Shown: piece after piece, positions 1-4,908 of the stretch
Position numbering within the stretch: the stretch's first letter is position 1
Layout: the number at the start of each line of letters is the position of its first letter
From: Minisyncoccota bacterium
GTDB lineage: Bacteria; Patescibacteriota; Microgenomatia; UBA1400; PJMF01
Reading direction: 5' to 3'
DNA length: 7,612 nt
NCBI GenBank assembly: GCA_012799795.1
Contig: JAAZKO010000082.1
Location: 1 to 7,612, forward strand
Notes under the pieces: model-generated
The model's database searches: none
The model's input: the letters and a program-made list of their open reading frames with translations, nothing else
What the model was told of the DNA's origin: nothing
Program-made: the position numbers and the translations under genes

Positions 1-148
1 ATCTCTCATCATTTTTTATTCTATCTAATCTTTGAGCATCTTTAGCTTCAGTTTCTGAAAGAGCGACTTGATCTTCAGCTTCTTGTTTCTTTCTTTCTAG
101 CTCTATTGCCTGTTTTTGTCTTTGTATTCTTGCTTCAAAATTTGACAT
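1..148 (-). CDS. Coiled-coil hypothetical protein, N-terminal fragment (runs off window start)
   Basis: An open frame starts at ATG (146-148 on the minus strand) and continues through the window edge; 49 codons are visible. The peptide starts MSNFEARIQRQKQAIELE and goes on as a highly charged Lys/Glu/Gln helix with no Gly or Pro, as expected for a coiled coil. There is no signal peptide or membrane segment in the visible part. The family is not recognised. The start lies 11 nt after the U-tract of a strong terminator, and the only SD-like sequence is a weak GAAAG. Because no promoter fits in those 11 nt, the gene should be transcribed through the terminator. The first residues (MSNFE) resemble those of the gene at 390-1271 (MSNLE). 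The length and codon pattern support a real gene, but the function is unknown. Confidence 0.6.
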   Translation of the reverse strand, partial: MSNFEARIQRQKQAIELERKKQEAEDQVALSETEAKDAQRLDRIKNDER

Positions 149-159
149 TTTTTTCTTTC

Positions 160-186
160 AAAAAAACCCACCTTTAGTTGGTGGGT
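160..186 (-). terminator. Intrinsic terminator after tRNA-Trp
   Basis: Read on the minus strand, CCCACC (180-185) pairs perfectly with GGTGGG (167-172) across a 7-nt loop, with one further A-T pair at 166/186. Seven U residues (160-166) follow immediately. This is a textbook Rho-independent terminator. It lies 45 nt beyond the 3' end of tRNA-Trp and 11 nt before the ATG of the next minus-strand gene. Confidence 0.9.
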
Positions 187-208
187 AATTAATTAGTTAC
201 ATAATCAA

Positions 209-217
209 ATTATATCA
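209..217 (-). promoter_or_regulatory. Extended -10 promoter element between tRNA-Trp and the terminator
   Basis: The minus strand reads TGATATAAT, an exact match to the extended -10 consensus TGnTATAAT. No -35 hexamer is visible 16-18 nt upstream, where the tRNA-Trp acceptor end lies; extended -10 promoters can work without one. Predicted start is near 202-203. Such a transcript would carry the terminator hairpin in its leader before the coiled-coil gene. In AT-rich DNA a chance match is possible. Confidence 0.45.
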
Positions 218-230
218 TAATATGTCGCTG

Positions 231-301
231 CAGGGCGGGAAGGAATCGAACCCTCATCAAAGGTTTTGGAGACCTTGATTCTACCGTTGAACTACCGCCC
301 C
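231..301 (-). tRNA. tRNA-Trp(CCA)
   Basis: A complete cloverleaf folds on the minus strand. The 7-bp acceptor has a G1-U72 wobble at its end. D stem is GTTC/GAAT, anticodon stem AAGGT/ACCTT with loop CTCCAAA (anticodon CCA, Trp). The variable loop is 4 nt and the T arm is GAGGG-TTCGATT-CCTTC. The discriminator is G73, as usual for bacterial tRNA-Trp. The 3' CCA is not encoded (GCAG follows). It sits alone between its own promoter and terminator. A CCA anticodon reading only UGG fits use of UGA as stop. Confidence 0.95.
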
Positions 302-316
302 TTGTTAATAACAGTT

Positions 317-325
317 ATTATAGCA
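317..325 (-). promoter_or_regulatory. Extended -10 promoter of tRNA-Trp
   Basis: The minus strand reads TGCTATAAT, a perfect extended -10. The predicted transcription start is near 310-311, leaving a leader of about 9 nt before the mature tRNA 5' end at 301. No convincing -35 hexamer is visible. The position directly upstream of a tRNA supports a real promoter. Confidence 0.7.
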
Positions 326-389
326 GTTAATTAAGTACTTTAGTGAAAATATTTTACCCCAAACCACCTTCTATTTAGATCATGTCGGA

Positions 390-1271
390 TTATGGCAACA
401 ACTGGTATTTATCTGCTGCTGCTCCGGTGCGAGCATCAATAAAAATCACCTCTAAATTATCTGACCCCTCATCTTTTTTTGTCAAAATGAACTCAAAATA
501 ACCAGGGCAAGGTAGTGCAACGCAGGCTTCTCCAGCCTCATTTAATACTATTTCTTTAAATCTTCTTGAGGGCTTGTCGCTGATCGGTACTAATTCCTTT
601 GGTATTAAATTAAGAGCATCTACAACGGCTTGGCGAAGCTTAATTCTTAGCTCATCGTCCATTTTTTCCCCTTCTTCAAAGTTTAAAATTTCGGTAAATT
701 CACTGCTTTCAGCATGCATTAGAATCTGCCCCTCGCCCTTAACCAGCTTGGCGTGTTTACCCTCAACTAATTCCACCAATATCTTTCCTCCTTCAGCAAT
801 TAGTAAATTGCCTCCATAATAATTGTGCCAATATTCAGATAAAATTAATTCTGAATTTAAACTAATTTCTTGATTAGCTAATTTTTCTAAGATAAATTTT
901 TCAACCTCTTCTTTATTTTGTTCTAAACCAAAAATTCTTTCTCCAGTTTCTTGCGCGACAATCGAACTATAGTAATAGCCAGTTGGACTAGATAATCTAG
1001 TAAAAATAGAGCTAGGATCTTTTATAAATTCCTCTAAACTTGTGCTGACTTTCCGATATCTGGGTAGATCGTGTTTCTTTAAAAAATTTAAACCTCCTTC
1101 TTTTATGGCAGCTGGCTCTTTTAATTTTTCAGATAATTCAGTATCACTTTTTGCTGCTCTAACTGACCAATGAGCAATTGAACTGCCACTAGTGTCTAGA
1201 TCTTCTGCGAAATCGATTAGCTGCTTTTTTGCTGAAGGTTTTTGAGGTCTATGTCTCTCTAAATTTGACAT
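390..1271 (-). CDS. Conserved-looking hypothetical protein, 293 aa
   Basis: This is a full-length open frame from ATG at 1269-1271 to TAA at 390-392. It codes for a soluble protein with no signal peptide or membrane segment. The first 60 residues are charged and probably disordered. Residues 85-115 contain FTRLSSPTGYYYSSIV, followed by a helical stretch (118-135). A beta-rich part (142-180) contains YYGGNLLIAEGG and VELVEG. The C-terminus ends near FIDARTG (277-283). The segment at 140-180 loosely resembles the end of ATP-grasp-type domains, but the match is too weak for a function. No SD precedes the ATG. The first residues resemble those of the coiled-coil gene at 1-148. It is divergent from the glycosyltransferase at 1429, with 157 bp between them. 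The reading frame is convincing; the role is unknown. Confidence 0.75.
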   Translation of the reverse strand: MSNLERHRPQKPSAKKQLIDFAEDLDTSGSSIAHWSVRAAKSDTELSEKLKEPAAIKEGGLNFLKKHDLPRYRKVSTSLEEFIKDPSSIFTRLSSPTGYYYSSIVAQETGERIFGLEQNKEEVEKFILEKLANQEISLNSELILSEYWHNYYGGNLLIAEGGKILVELVEGKHAKLVKGEGQILMHAESSEFTEILNFEEGEKMDDELRIKLRQAVVDALNLIPKELVPISDKPSRRFKEIVLNEAGEACVALPCPGYFEFILTKKDEGSDNLEVIFIDARTGAAADKYQLLP

Positions 1272-1295
1272 TTTAATTAAAAAAATTAGGCTAAA

Positions 1296-1301
1296 TTTAT
1301 A
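1296..1301 (-). promoter_or_regulatory. Possible -10 for the 293-aa gene
   Basis: The minus strand carries TATAAA about 25 nt upstream of the ATG at 1271, which would give a leader of roughly 18 nt. There is no clear -35, and the region is extremely AT-rich, so several similar hexamers exist nearby. This is only the best-placed candidate. Confidence 0.25.
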
Positions 1302-1392
1302 AAAAAATAATTAGTTCCGTCATTTTATCATAAAAATCTGTAAAAAACCCAAAACTCTAAGCACAAATTAACTAATCTTAAAAAAAGCCAGT

Positions 1393-1419
1393 CTAGCGCG
1401 AGCAGAAAAAAACTGCTAG
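1393..1419 (+). repeat. Inverted repeat over the glycosyltransferase promoter region
   Basis: AGCAG (1401-1405) and CTGCT (1413-1417) are inverted around seven A residues. CTAG at 1393-1396 and AG at 1418-1419 extend the symmetry with a four-base bulge. The repeat ends 9 nt before the ATG at 1429. It overlaps the extended -10-like TGCTAGGCT, so it may be an operator. If transcription starts further upstream it would instead form a leader hairpin. Confidence 0.4.
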
Positions 1420-1422
1420 GCT
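1414..1422 (+). promoter_or_regulatory. Possible extended -10 for the glycosyltransferase operon
   Basis: TGCTAGGCT matches the TGn extension and four of six -10 bases. Six nt separate it from the ATG at 1429, so transcription would start at or beside the A of the start codon. The same geometry is seen at 6164-6176. No -35 hexamer is evident. The hexamer itself is imperfect, so confidence is limited. Confidence 0.4.
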
Positions 1423-1428
1423 AAAGAC

Positions 1429-2886
1429 ATGCCGGAACAAGATTTCGCTCTCCTTTATCGGGACAAAAAATTACTAGAAAATACCAGGGTACCAATTATT
1501 ACTATTTCTGCTTCTTTTAAAGAAGATCTTAAGGGTTTCTATGGCGAGGCCGAAGATGACCAAATCCAAGATATAGTTTTTTCTCGAGCCCATTACTCGA
1601 TGGCGCTAGCTGTCGCCGTCGCTGCCTGGGACAAAAAGATTGATGCAAAAAAAGCTTGGCTGGTGGATCCCACCAATCATGTTAAAAAAGACGATTGGAA
1701 GCAGGTTAAGTTGACCGATAAAATCGGTCAAACTATTGCTCGCCAACCTTTGCTTAAGGGACTTAAAGATTTGGTAGATCGCTTTGGCCGCTCAAAATTA
1801 CCTATTCTCGATAATATTGAACCGGCTAGCAAATTTTTAACGCAAAATATTGATCAAGCAATCTTGTCTTTTCATATCGCTACAGGCAATATCTTGGCTG
1901 AAAATGGCAAGCAAGTCTTGCAAATGATCACAGACCCCCATGTGCGTAGTGACTATGTAAAAAATGCTGATAAAGAAAATATGCGCTTTATGGTCTTTGA
2001 TGAAGATACTAAAGATGAATTTTTTTGGGTAGCAGCAGCAGAAGACGTCAACATCCCCTCCGATCAAATTAAAAATAAAGTAATTGTTACCGGCCCGCCA
2101 GTTGATCCTCGCACTCTTGCCGCTGCTAAAAAGAAAAAACCCTGGACTGCTGAAAAACCTCTAAAAATCTTAATTACCACCGGTGGTTTGGGTACTAATA
2201 AAAAAGAGATTAAAAGAATTCTTGATCAATTATTGCCCGCTCTCAAAAATCCGCAAAAAGGATCGCCTAAATTTGAACTAATGTATTATGCTGGCACCCA
2301 TGCTGATCACCAAAACATGGCTATTAAATTAGCTGAAAAATATCAAGTTAAATTCAATTTAATCAGTCCTCACGACCCCGCTGACTTTACCCAATCTGGT
2401 TGGCTAAATAAAGCTCGTCGCCATCAAAAGGCTAACATTAAATTTCACATTATTTATCATCCACAAATCGTCGACGCCAATGAACTGCTAATTCGTTATG
2501 GCTTCCCTTGGGCTGATCTATTCATTAGCAAGCCATCTGGTGATATGGCCTACGACGCTGCTCTTTCTGGGGCTGCATTGCTAACAATGAAAGAATGGGG
2601 TGAGTGGGAACACAATGTGCGCACTGTTTTTGAAAAATATGGCATTAGCCAAAAAGCCGACATAGATAATATTGTTGAACAAATCATCCGCCTCAGCCAA
2701 AAAAGAATAGTCAGAACTCAACAAAGCCAGGTGATTACTAGCAGTGTCCGACCCATACCCAAACTAAGCAGTTCTATTACTAATCAATACAGCTGGATTA
2801 CTCAAGCAATGATTAACACAGAAAAATTACCTAAAATATTTTATCAGGGCGCCAGCAATATCCTAAGGGCTAGCAAGCAATCATGA
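1429..2886 (+). CDS. GT-B glycosyltransferase, MurG/UgtP (MGDG synthase)-like
   Basis: This 485-aa protein probably transfers a sugar from a nucleotide donor to a lipid or cell-wall precursor at the membrane face. Domain order fits GT-B enzymes. Residues 50-230 form the acceptor-side half, with MITDPHVRSDY (166-176) and VTGPPVDP (220-227), the place where MGDG synthase/UgtP proteins show TDxxxxxxW and GxPV. Residues 245-415 form the nucleotide-binding half, with ILITTGGLGTN (248-257) for the glycine loop, KPSGDMAYDAALSGAALL (368-385) for the usual KPGGxTxxEAxxxGxP, and WEHN (393-396) for the conserved QExN. The signature is altered (PSGDM for PGG-x-T), so donor and acceptor cannot be told. 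The C-terminal 70 residues are extra and Ser/Gln-rich. No SD precedes the start. The stop overlaps the next start as ATGA, indicating translational coupling. Confidence 0.75.
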   Translation: MPEQDFALLYRDKKLLENTRVPIITISASFKEDLKGFYGEAEDDQIQDIVFSRAHYSMALAVAVAAWDKKIDAKKAWLVDPTNHVKKDDWKQVKLTDKIGQTIARQPLLKGLKDLVDRFGRSKLPILDNIEPASKFLTQNIDQAILSFHIATGNILAENGKQVLQMITDPHVRSDYVKNADKENMRFMVFDEDTKDEFFWVAAAEDVNIPSDQIKNKVIVTGPPVDPRTLAAAKKKKPWTAEKPLKILITTGGLGTNKKEIKRILDQLLPALKNPQKGSPKFELMYYAGTHADHQNMAIKLAEKYQVKFNLISPHDPADFTQSGWLNKARRHQKANIKFHIIYHPQIVDANELLIRYGFPWADLFISKPSGDMAYDAALSGAALLTMKEWGEWEHNVRTVFEKYGISQKADIDNIVEQIIRLSQKRIVRTQQSQVITSSVRPIPKLSSSITNQYSWITQAMINTEKLPKIFYQGASNILRASKQS

Positions 2887-3482
2887 CTCTAACTCGTTAT
2901 TATTGTTGTTTTGATGAAAAACAACAAAGCTATCAGCTCGTTACCTGTCAACGCTTTCCCAAAAGAAAATGGAAAAGGATAATTCCTCTAAATCTGGCTT
3001 TGGATAATGTTGATAATAAAAATCAATTTCTTGAAGAAGCTCTTCAAGAAGAACTGGAAAGACTGAGAAAAGAGGTATTTTTCCAAAAATTTTGGAAATT
3101 AGCCGATCATAAAACTCAAAGATCTCTACTGCTCTCCATTTATCTTCGTCAAAAATACCCTAAGGGGGTATTTAACGTCGAGATCAACAACTGGCTCCAC
3201 ACTGGTCCATTTGCCCAAATTTACCAACAAAATAAAAAATTATTAAAAAATTTTAAACCTCGAGAAATTTTATCGAGATTTATTTCTACTAGTGGCACTC
3301 ATAAAAAATCACTACGTATTGGCCATATTCACTTAGCCTATGATCGCGTTAAAGGTCATGATATCTTCTCCATTCATTTTGATAAGCACAATCCTAATCA
3401 TTTTAAGGGATTTGGGCCAATCAAACATTTTTTATTTGAAGACGGTAAAAACAAAGACTTACTGAAAGCTTTCAAGATTTAA
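2883..3482 (+). CDS. Hypothetical His-rich protein coupled to the glycosyltransferase
   Basis: This 199-aa protein starts at the ATG that overlaps the upstream TGA (ATGA), so it is almost certainly co-translated with the glycosyltransferase. The family is not recognised. There is no signal peptide or membrane helix. Residues 1-35 are a beta-like start with two adjacent Cys (8-9). Residues 47-75 are an acidic/basic helix. Residues 138-185 hold eight histidines, including GHIHLAYD (147-154) and FDKHNPNH (166-173), a pattern that could bind a metal or form an active site. No known HxH family can be assigned from it. The protein is rich in Lys and Arg. The tight coupling suggests it acts with, or modifies the product of, the glycosyltransferase; that is inference. 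A terminator follows the stop directly. Confidence 0.7.
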   Translation: MTLTRYYCCFDEKQQSYQLVTCQRFPKRKWKRIIPLNLALDNVDNKNQFLEEALQEELERLRKEVFFQKFWKLADHKTQRSLLLSIYLRQKYPKGVFNVEINNWLHTGPFAQIYQQNKKLLKNFKPREILSRFISTSGTHKKSLRIGHIHLAYDRVKGHDIFSIHFDKHNPNHFKGFGPIKHFLFEDGKNKDLLKAFKI

Positions 3483-3501
3483 ACTCTTATTTGAGTTTTT
3501 T
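3481..3501 (+). terminator. Intrinsic terminator of the glycosyltransferase operon
   Basis: AAACTC (3481-3486) pairs perfectly with GAGTTT (3493-3498) around a 6-nt loop, and the U-tract covers 3496-3501. The stem begins inside the stop codon of the His-rich gene. The rpmG stop codon (minus strand) lies in the loop, so two convergent genes end 4 bp apart. The stem is AT-rich and only moderately stable. The minus strand has no U-tract here. Confidence 0.65.
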
Positions 3502-3690
3502 CATTAAGCGATGAGGGGTTCTTTTACGACAAACTTTGCAATACTTATTGAGGGGAAAAATACTTTCACCAGTAGTTTGCTTTTTTAACAATTCGTTGTT
3601 TCTGTTGTGGCTGCTAACGTAGCCAAAAGCTCTACACACAGTGCATTGAAGGCCGATAGCCTGTCTAGGACCTTTTTTTGATTTTGCCAT
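3487..3690 (-). CDS. rpmG: 50S ribosomal protein bL33, with extra loop
   Basis: This 67-aa basic protein is a large-subunit ribosomal protein of the zinc-ribbon bL33 type. The four cysteines are present as two CxxC pairs (C16/C19 and C51/C54). The C-terminal KYCKVCRKRTPHR is characteristic of the family. Bacterial bL33 is usually 49-55 residues; the surplus here is an N-terminal basic tail (1-13) and a longer loop between the Cys pairs (about 33-48). The start is supported by the clearest SD in the window, AAAGGA (3695-3700) 4 nt before the ATG, and by an extended -10 at 3729-3737. In many bacteria rpmG sits beside tRNA-Trp, secE and nusG. Here tRNA-Trp is about 3.2 kb downstream on the same strand and secE/nusG are not seen. 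Confidence 0.92.
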   Translation of the reverse strand: MAKSKKGPRQAIGLQCTVCRAFGYVSSHNRNNELLKKQTTGESIFPLNKYCKVCRKRTPHRLMKKLK

Positions 3691-3694
3691 GTTT

Positions 3695-3700
3695 TCCTTT
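3695..3700 (-). promoter_or_regulatory. Shine-Dalgarno of rpmG
   Basis: The minus strand reads AAAGGA followed by AAAC and the ATG at 3690. It is the only strong SD in this window. The other complete genes lack one, which makes this an exception that fixes the rpmG start. Confidence 0.75.
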
Positions 3701-3728
3701 TAAGTTAAATTTGCGATAACAAGCCAGT

Positions 3729-3737
3729 ATTTTAACA
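3729..3737 (-). promoter_or_regulatory. Extended -10 promoter of rpmG
   Basis: TGTTAAAAT on the minus strand matches TGnTATAAT at all but one position. The start is predicted near 3722-3723, giving a leader of about 32 nt that contains the SD. A weak -35 (TTTTAC) lies 17 nt upstream of the hexamer. rpmG may also receive read-through from the gene ending at 3759. Confidence 0.5.
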
Positions 3738-3758
3738 CAAAAGCCTAAGAAGTAAAAA

Positions 3759-4532
3759 TTAACTAGGCAAGCGACAAACGACAAAAAAACGGCCATTATT
3801 CACTTGAGACAAATGCTTTTCTCCCTCAGCTAAGTGTTCCTGACTGCGCCGATAAGAGAAGAATTCTTTCTTTAGGGCATAGGTATCAAGCTTGCTATCA
3901 ATTAATTGCTCTTTGGGCAAAGCGTGTGTGTTTAAAAAATCTTTAATAAAGGCGGGTAAGTCAATTTGCCAACGCTCTCCATCACTTTTTTGCTGTTTTT
4001 GAGCAATTTTCTTAATATATTTTTGCCACTGGGGGTGCTGGCTTTGGCGAGGCTCAGTATTTACACGATAAGACTGCGCTCTAATTCCTGGTCCCAAAAA
4101 AACCCAAAGATGCTCGGTCCTCGTTTGCCATAAAGCCAAGATTTCCTGCCAAACCCTATCTAAGATCCCTAAATACAATGGCTCCCAACCTGCATGAATC
4201 ATCGCTATATTTTTGCTTTTTTGATCAAAAAATATTAACGGAAAACAGTCTCCCAGCACCATGCTCATTAGGGTTTTATTTGTCCCTCTCTCCCCTGCTT
4301 TTAAATTAGTTAAAATGGCATCTCCAGTAAAAACTTGCAGTGTTTTTTTAACCACCAGGTCTTCTTTTTCTAAAATTATGACTTTATTGCTATTTTCTAA
4401 TTCTAAATGCAACAATCTATCTTGAGTAAATTGCTCTTCCAAAAAACTTTGAACGCTTGGTAGCTCTCGAAAATCTCCATCCGATCGCTGACTAATATAA
4501 ATATTTAAATCTTTTAGTGAAAAAGTTAACAT
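3759..4532 (-). CDS. YfiH/PgeF (laccase-domain, DUF152) family protein, degenerate
   Basis: This 257-aa cytosolic protein belongs to the multicopper-oxidase-like YfiH/PgeF/LACC1 family. Characterised members act as a peptidoglycan-precursor editing amidase (PgeF) or as purine nucleoside enzymes. Family blocks occur in order: FTGDAILTN (68-76), GDCFPLIFFD (94-103, usually ADCxPV), HAGW (113-116), FLGPGI (145-150), a DLPAFIKDFL helix (191-200) and EFFSYRR (223-229). Two metal ligands, C96 and H113, are kept. The first His of the usual QVHG motif seems replaced by Asn47, HAGWRG has become HAGWEP, and the late CT motif has become LDTY. Zinc binding or activity may therefore be changed. No SD is present. 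The ATG lies 10 nt after tRNA-Thr(UGU), so the gene is probably expressed from the tRNA transcript. Confidence 0.82.
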   Translation of the reverse strand: MLTFSLKDLNIYISQRSDGDFRELPSVQSFLEEQFTQDRLLHLELENSNKVIILEKEDLVVKKTLQVFTGDAILTNLKAGERGTNKTLMSMVLGDCFPLIFFDQKSKNIAMIHAGWEPLYLGILDRVWQEILALWQTRTEHLWVFLGPGIRAQSYRVNTEPRQSQHPQWQKYIKKIAQKQQKSDGERWQIDLPAFIKDFLNTHALPKEQLIDSKLDTYALKKEFFSYRRSQEHLAEGEKHLSQVNNGRFFVVCRLPS

Positions 4533-4542
4533 AAAAAATTTG

Positions 4543-4616
4543 AGCCACCCCAGGGACTCGAACCCTGAACCTCCTGTTTACAAAACAGGTGCTCTAACCA
4601 ATTGAGCTAGGGGGGC
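4543..4616 (-). tRNA. tRNA-Thr(UGU)
   Basis: The cloverleaf on the minus strand has D stem GCTC/GAGC, anticodon stem CCTGT/ACAGG with loop TTTGTAA (anticodon UGU, Thr), and T arm CAGGG-TTCGAGT-CCCTG. The acceptor GCCCCCC pairs with GGGTGGC except for a C4-U69 mismatch. The discriminator is U, as in the other Thr tRNA here. CCA is not encoded. It starts 2 nt after the CCA of tRNA-Tyr and ends 10 nt before the ATG of the YfiH-family gene. It is the last tRNA of the cluster. Confidence 0.94.
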
Positions 4617-4618
4617 AC

Positions 4619-4703
4619 TGGTGCCAGGAGCAGGATTCGAACCTACGTAGGCTAAGCCAGCAGTTTTACAGACTGCCCTCGTTGACCACTTGAGTATCCT
4701 GGC
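4619..4703 (-). tRNA. tRNA-Tyr(GUA), CCA encoded
   Basis: This is a class II tRNA with a long variable arm (about 14 nt). The acceptor GCCAGGA/TCCTGGC is perfect. Anticodon stem is GCAGT/ACTGC with loop CTGTAAA (anticodon GUA, Tyr). The T arm is GTAGG-TTCGAAT-CCTGC. Discriminator A73 at 4622 is followed by an encoded CCA (4621-4619), the only one among the four tRNAs here. Only 2 nt then separate it from tRNA-Thr(UGU), so the two must be processed from one precursor. Confidence 0.95.
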
Positions 4704-4724
4704 GCAAATAAATGTTAAGTTACA

Positions 4725-4744
4725 AGTTTGCTATTATGCAAACT
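4725..4744 (-). repeat. Hairpin in the spacer between tRNA-Thr(GGU) and tRNA-Tyr
   Basis: AGTTTGC and GCAAACT form a perfect 7-bp stem around a 6-nt loop. An overlapping 12-bp palindrome, CAAACTAGTTTG, lies at 4739-4750. No U-tract follows on either strand, so this is not a terminator. In the 64-nt spacer of the tRNA precursor it could guide processing or be without function. Confidence 0.4.
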
Positions 4745-4767
4745 AGTTTGACTAGGCATAATCCGAG

Positions 4768-4840
4768 AGCCTTTGTCGGGGATCGAACCCGAGACCTCAG
4801 TCTTACCAAGACTGCGCTCTACCAACTGAGCTACAAAGGC
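4768..4840 (-). tRNA. tRNA-Thr(GGU)
   Basis: The cloverleaf on the minus strand is perfect. Acceptor is GCCTTTG/CAAAGGC, D stem GCTC/GAGC, anticodon stem CAGTC/GACTG with loop TTGGTAA (anticodon GGU, reading ACC/ACU). T arm is TCGGG-TTCGATC-CCCGA and the discriminator U. CCA is not encoded. It is the first gene of the Thr-Tyr-Thr cluster. Thr and Tyr tRNAs also cluster in other bacteria, for example thrU-tyrU-glyT-thrT of E. coli. Confidence 0.96.
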
Positions 4841-4867
4841 TAATACTTAGCCAAACAATGCCTCATT

Positions 4868-4873
4868 ATTATA
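4868..4873 (-). promoter_or_regulatory. -10 of the tRNA cluster
   Basis: TATAAT on the minus strand predicts a start near 4861-4862, about 20 nt upstream of tRNA-Thr(GGU). There is no clear -35 and no TGn extension. It lies just after the U-tract of the preceding terminator, where a promoter for an independent tRNA operon (possibly including the YfiH-family gene) is expected. Confidence 0.55.
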
Positions 4874-4883
4874 TTGAAAAAAC

Positions 4884-4908
4884 TCAAAAAAAACAGCCCA
4901 TCTCTGTT
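4884..4908 (-). terminator. Terminator of the candidate structured RNA
   Basis: On the minus strand AACAG (4904-4908) pairs with CTGTT (4892-4896) around a 7-nt loop and runs into an eight-U tract (4886-4893). The stem is short, but the U-tract is the longest in the window. It separates the candidate RNA from the tRNA promoter at 4868-4873. Confidence 0.55.

Noticed and set aside
574..819. 81-codon plus-strand open frame
   Set aside because: It lies entirely antisense inside the 390-1271 gene, is Ser/Pro-rich low-complexity, and has no start signals; it is a frame shadow.
1837..2067. 76-codon minus-strand open frame
   Set aside because: It lies fully inside the glycosyltransferase on the opposite strand and has a Cys/Ile/Phe-rich composition typical of a shadow frame.
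3481..3501. Bidirectional terminator also serving rpmG
   Set aside because: The minus strand has no U-tract after the stem, so only plus-strand termination is supported.
4739..4750. 12-bp palindrome CAAACTAGTTTG as operator
   Set aside because: It lies inside the tRNA precursor spacer next to a hairpin and no promoter is placed near it; treated as part of the spacer structure.
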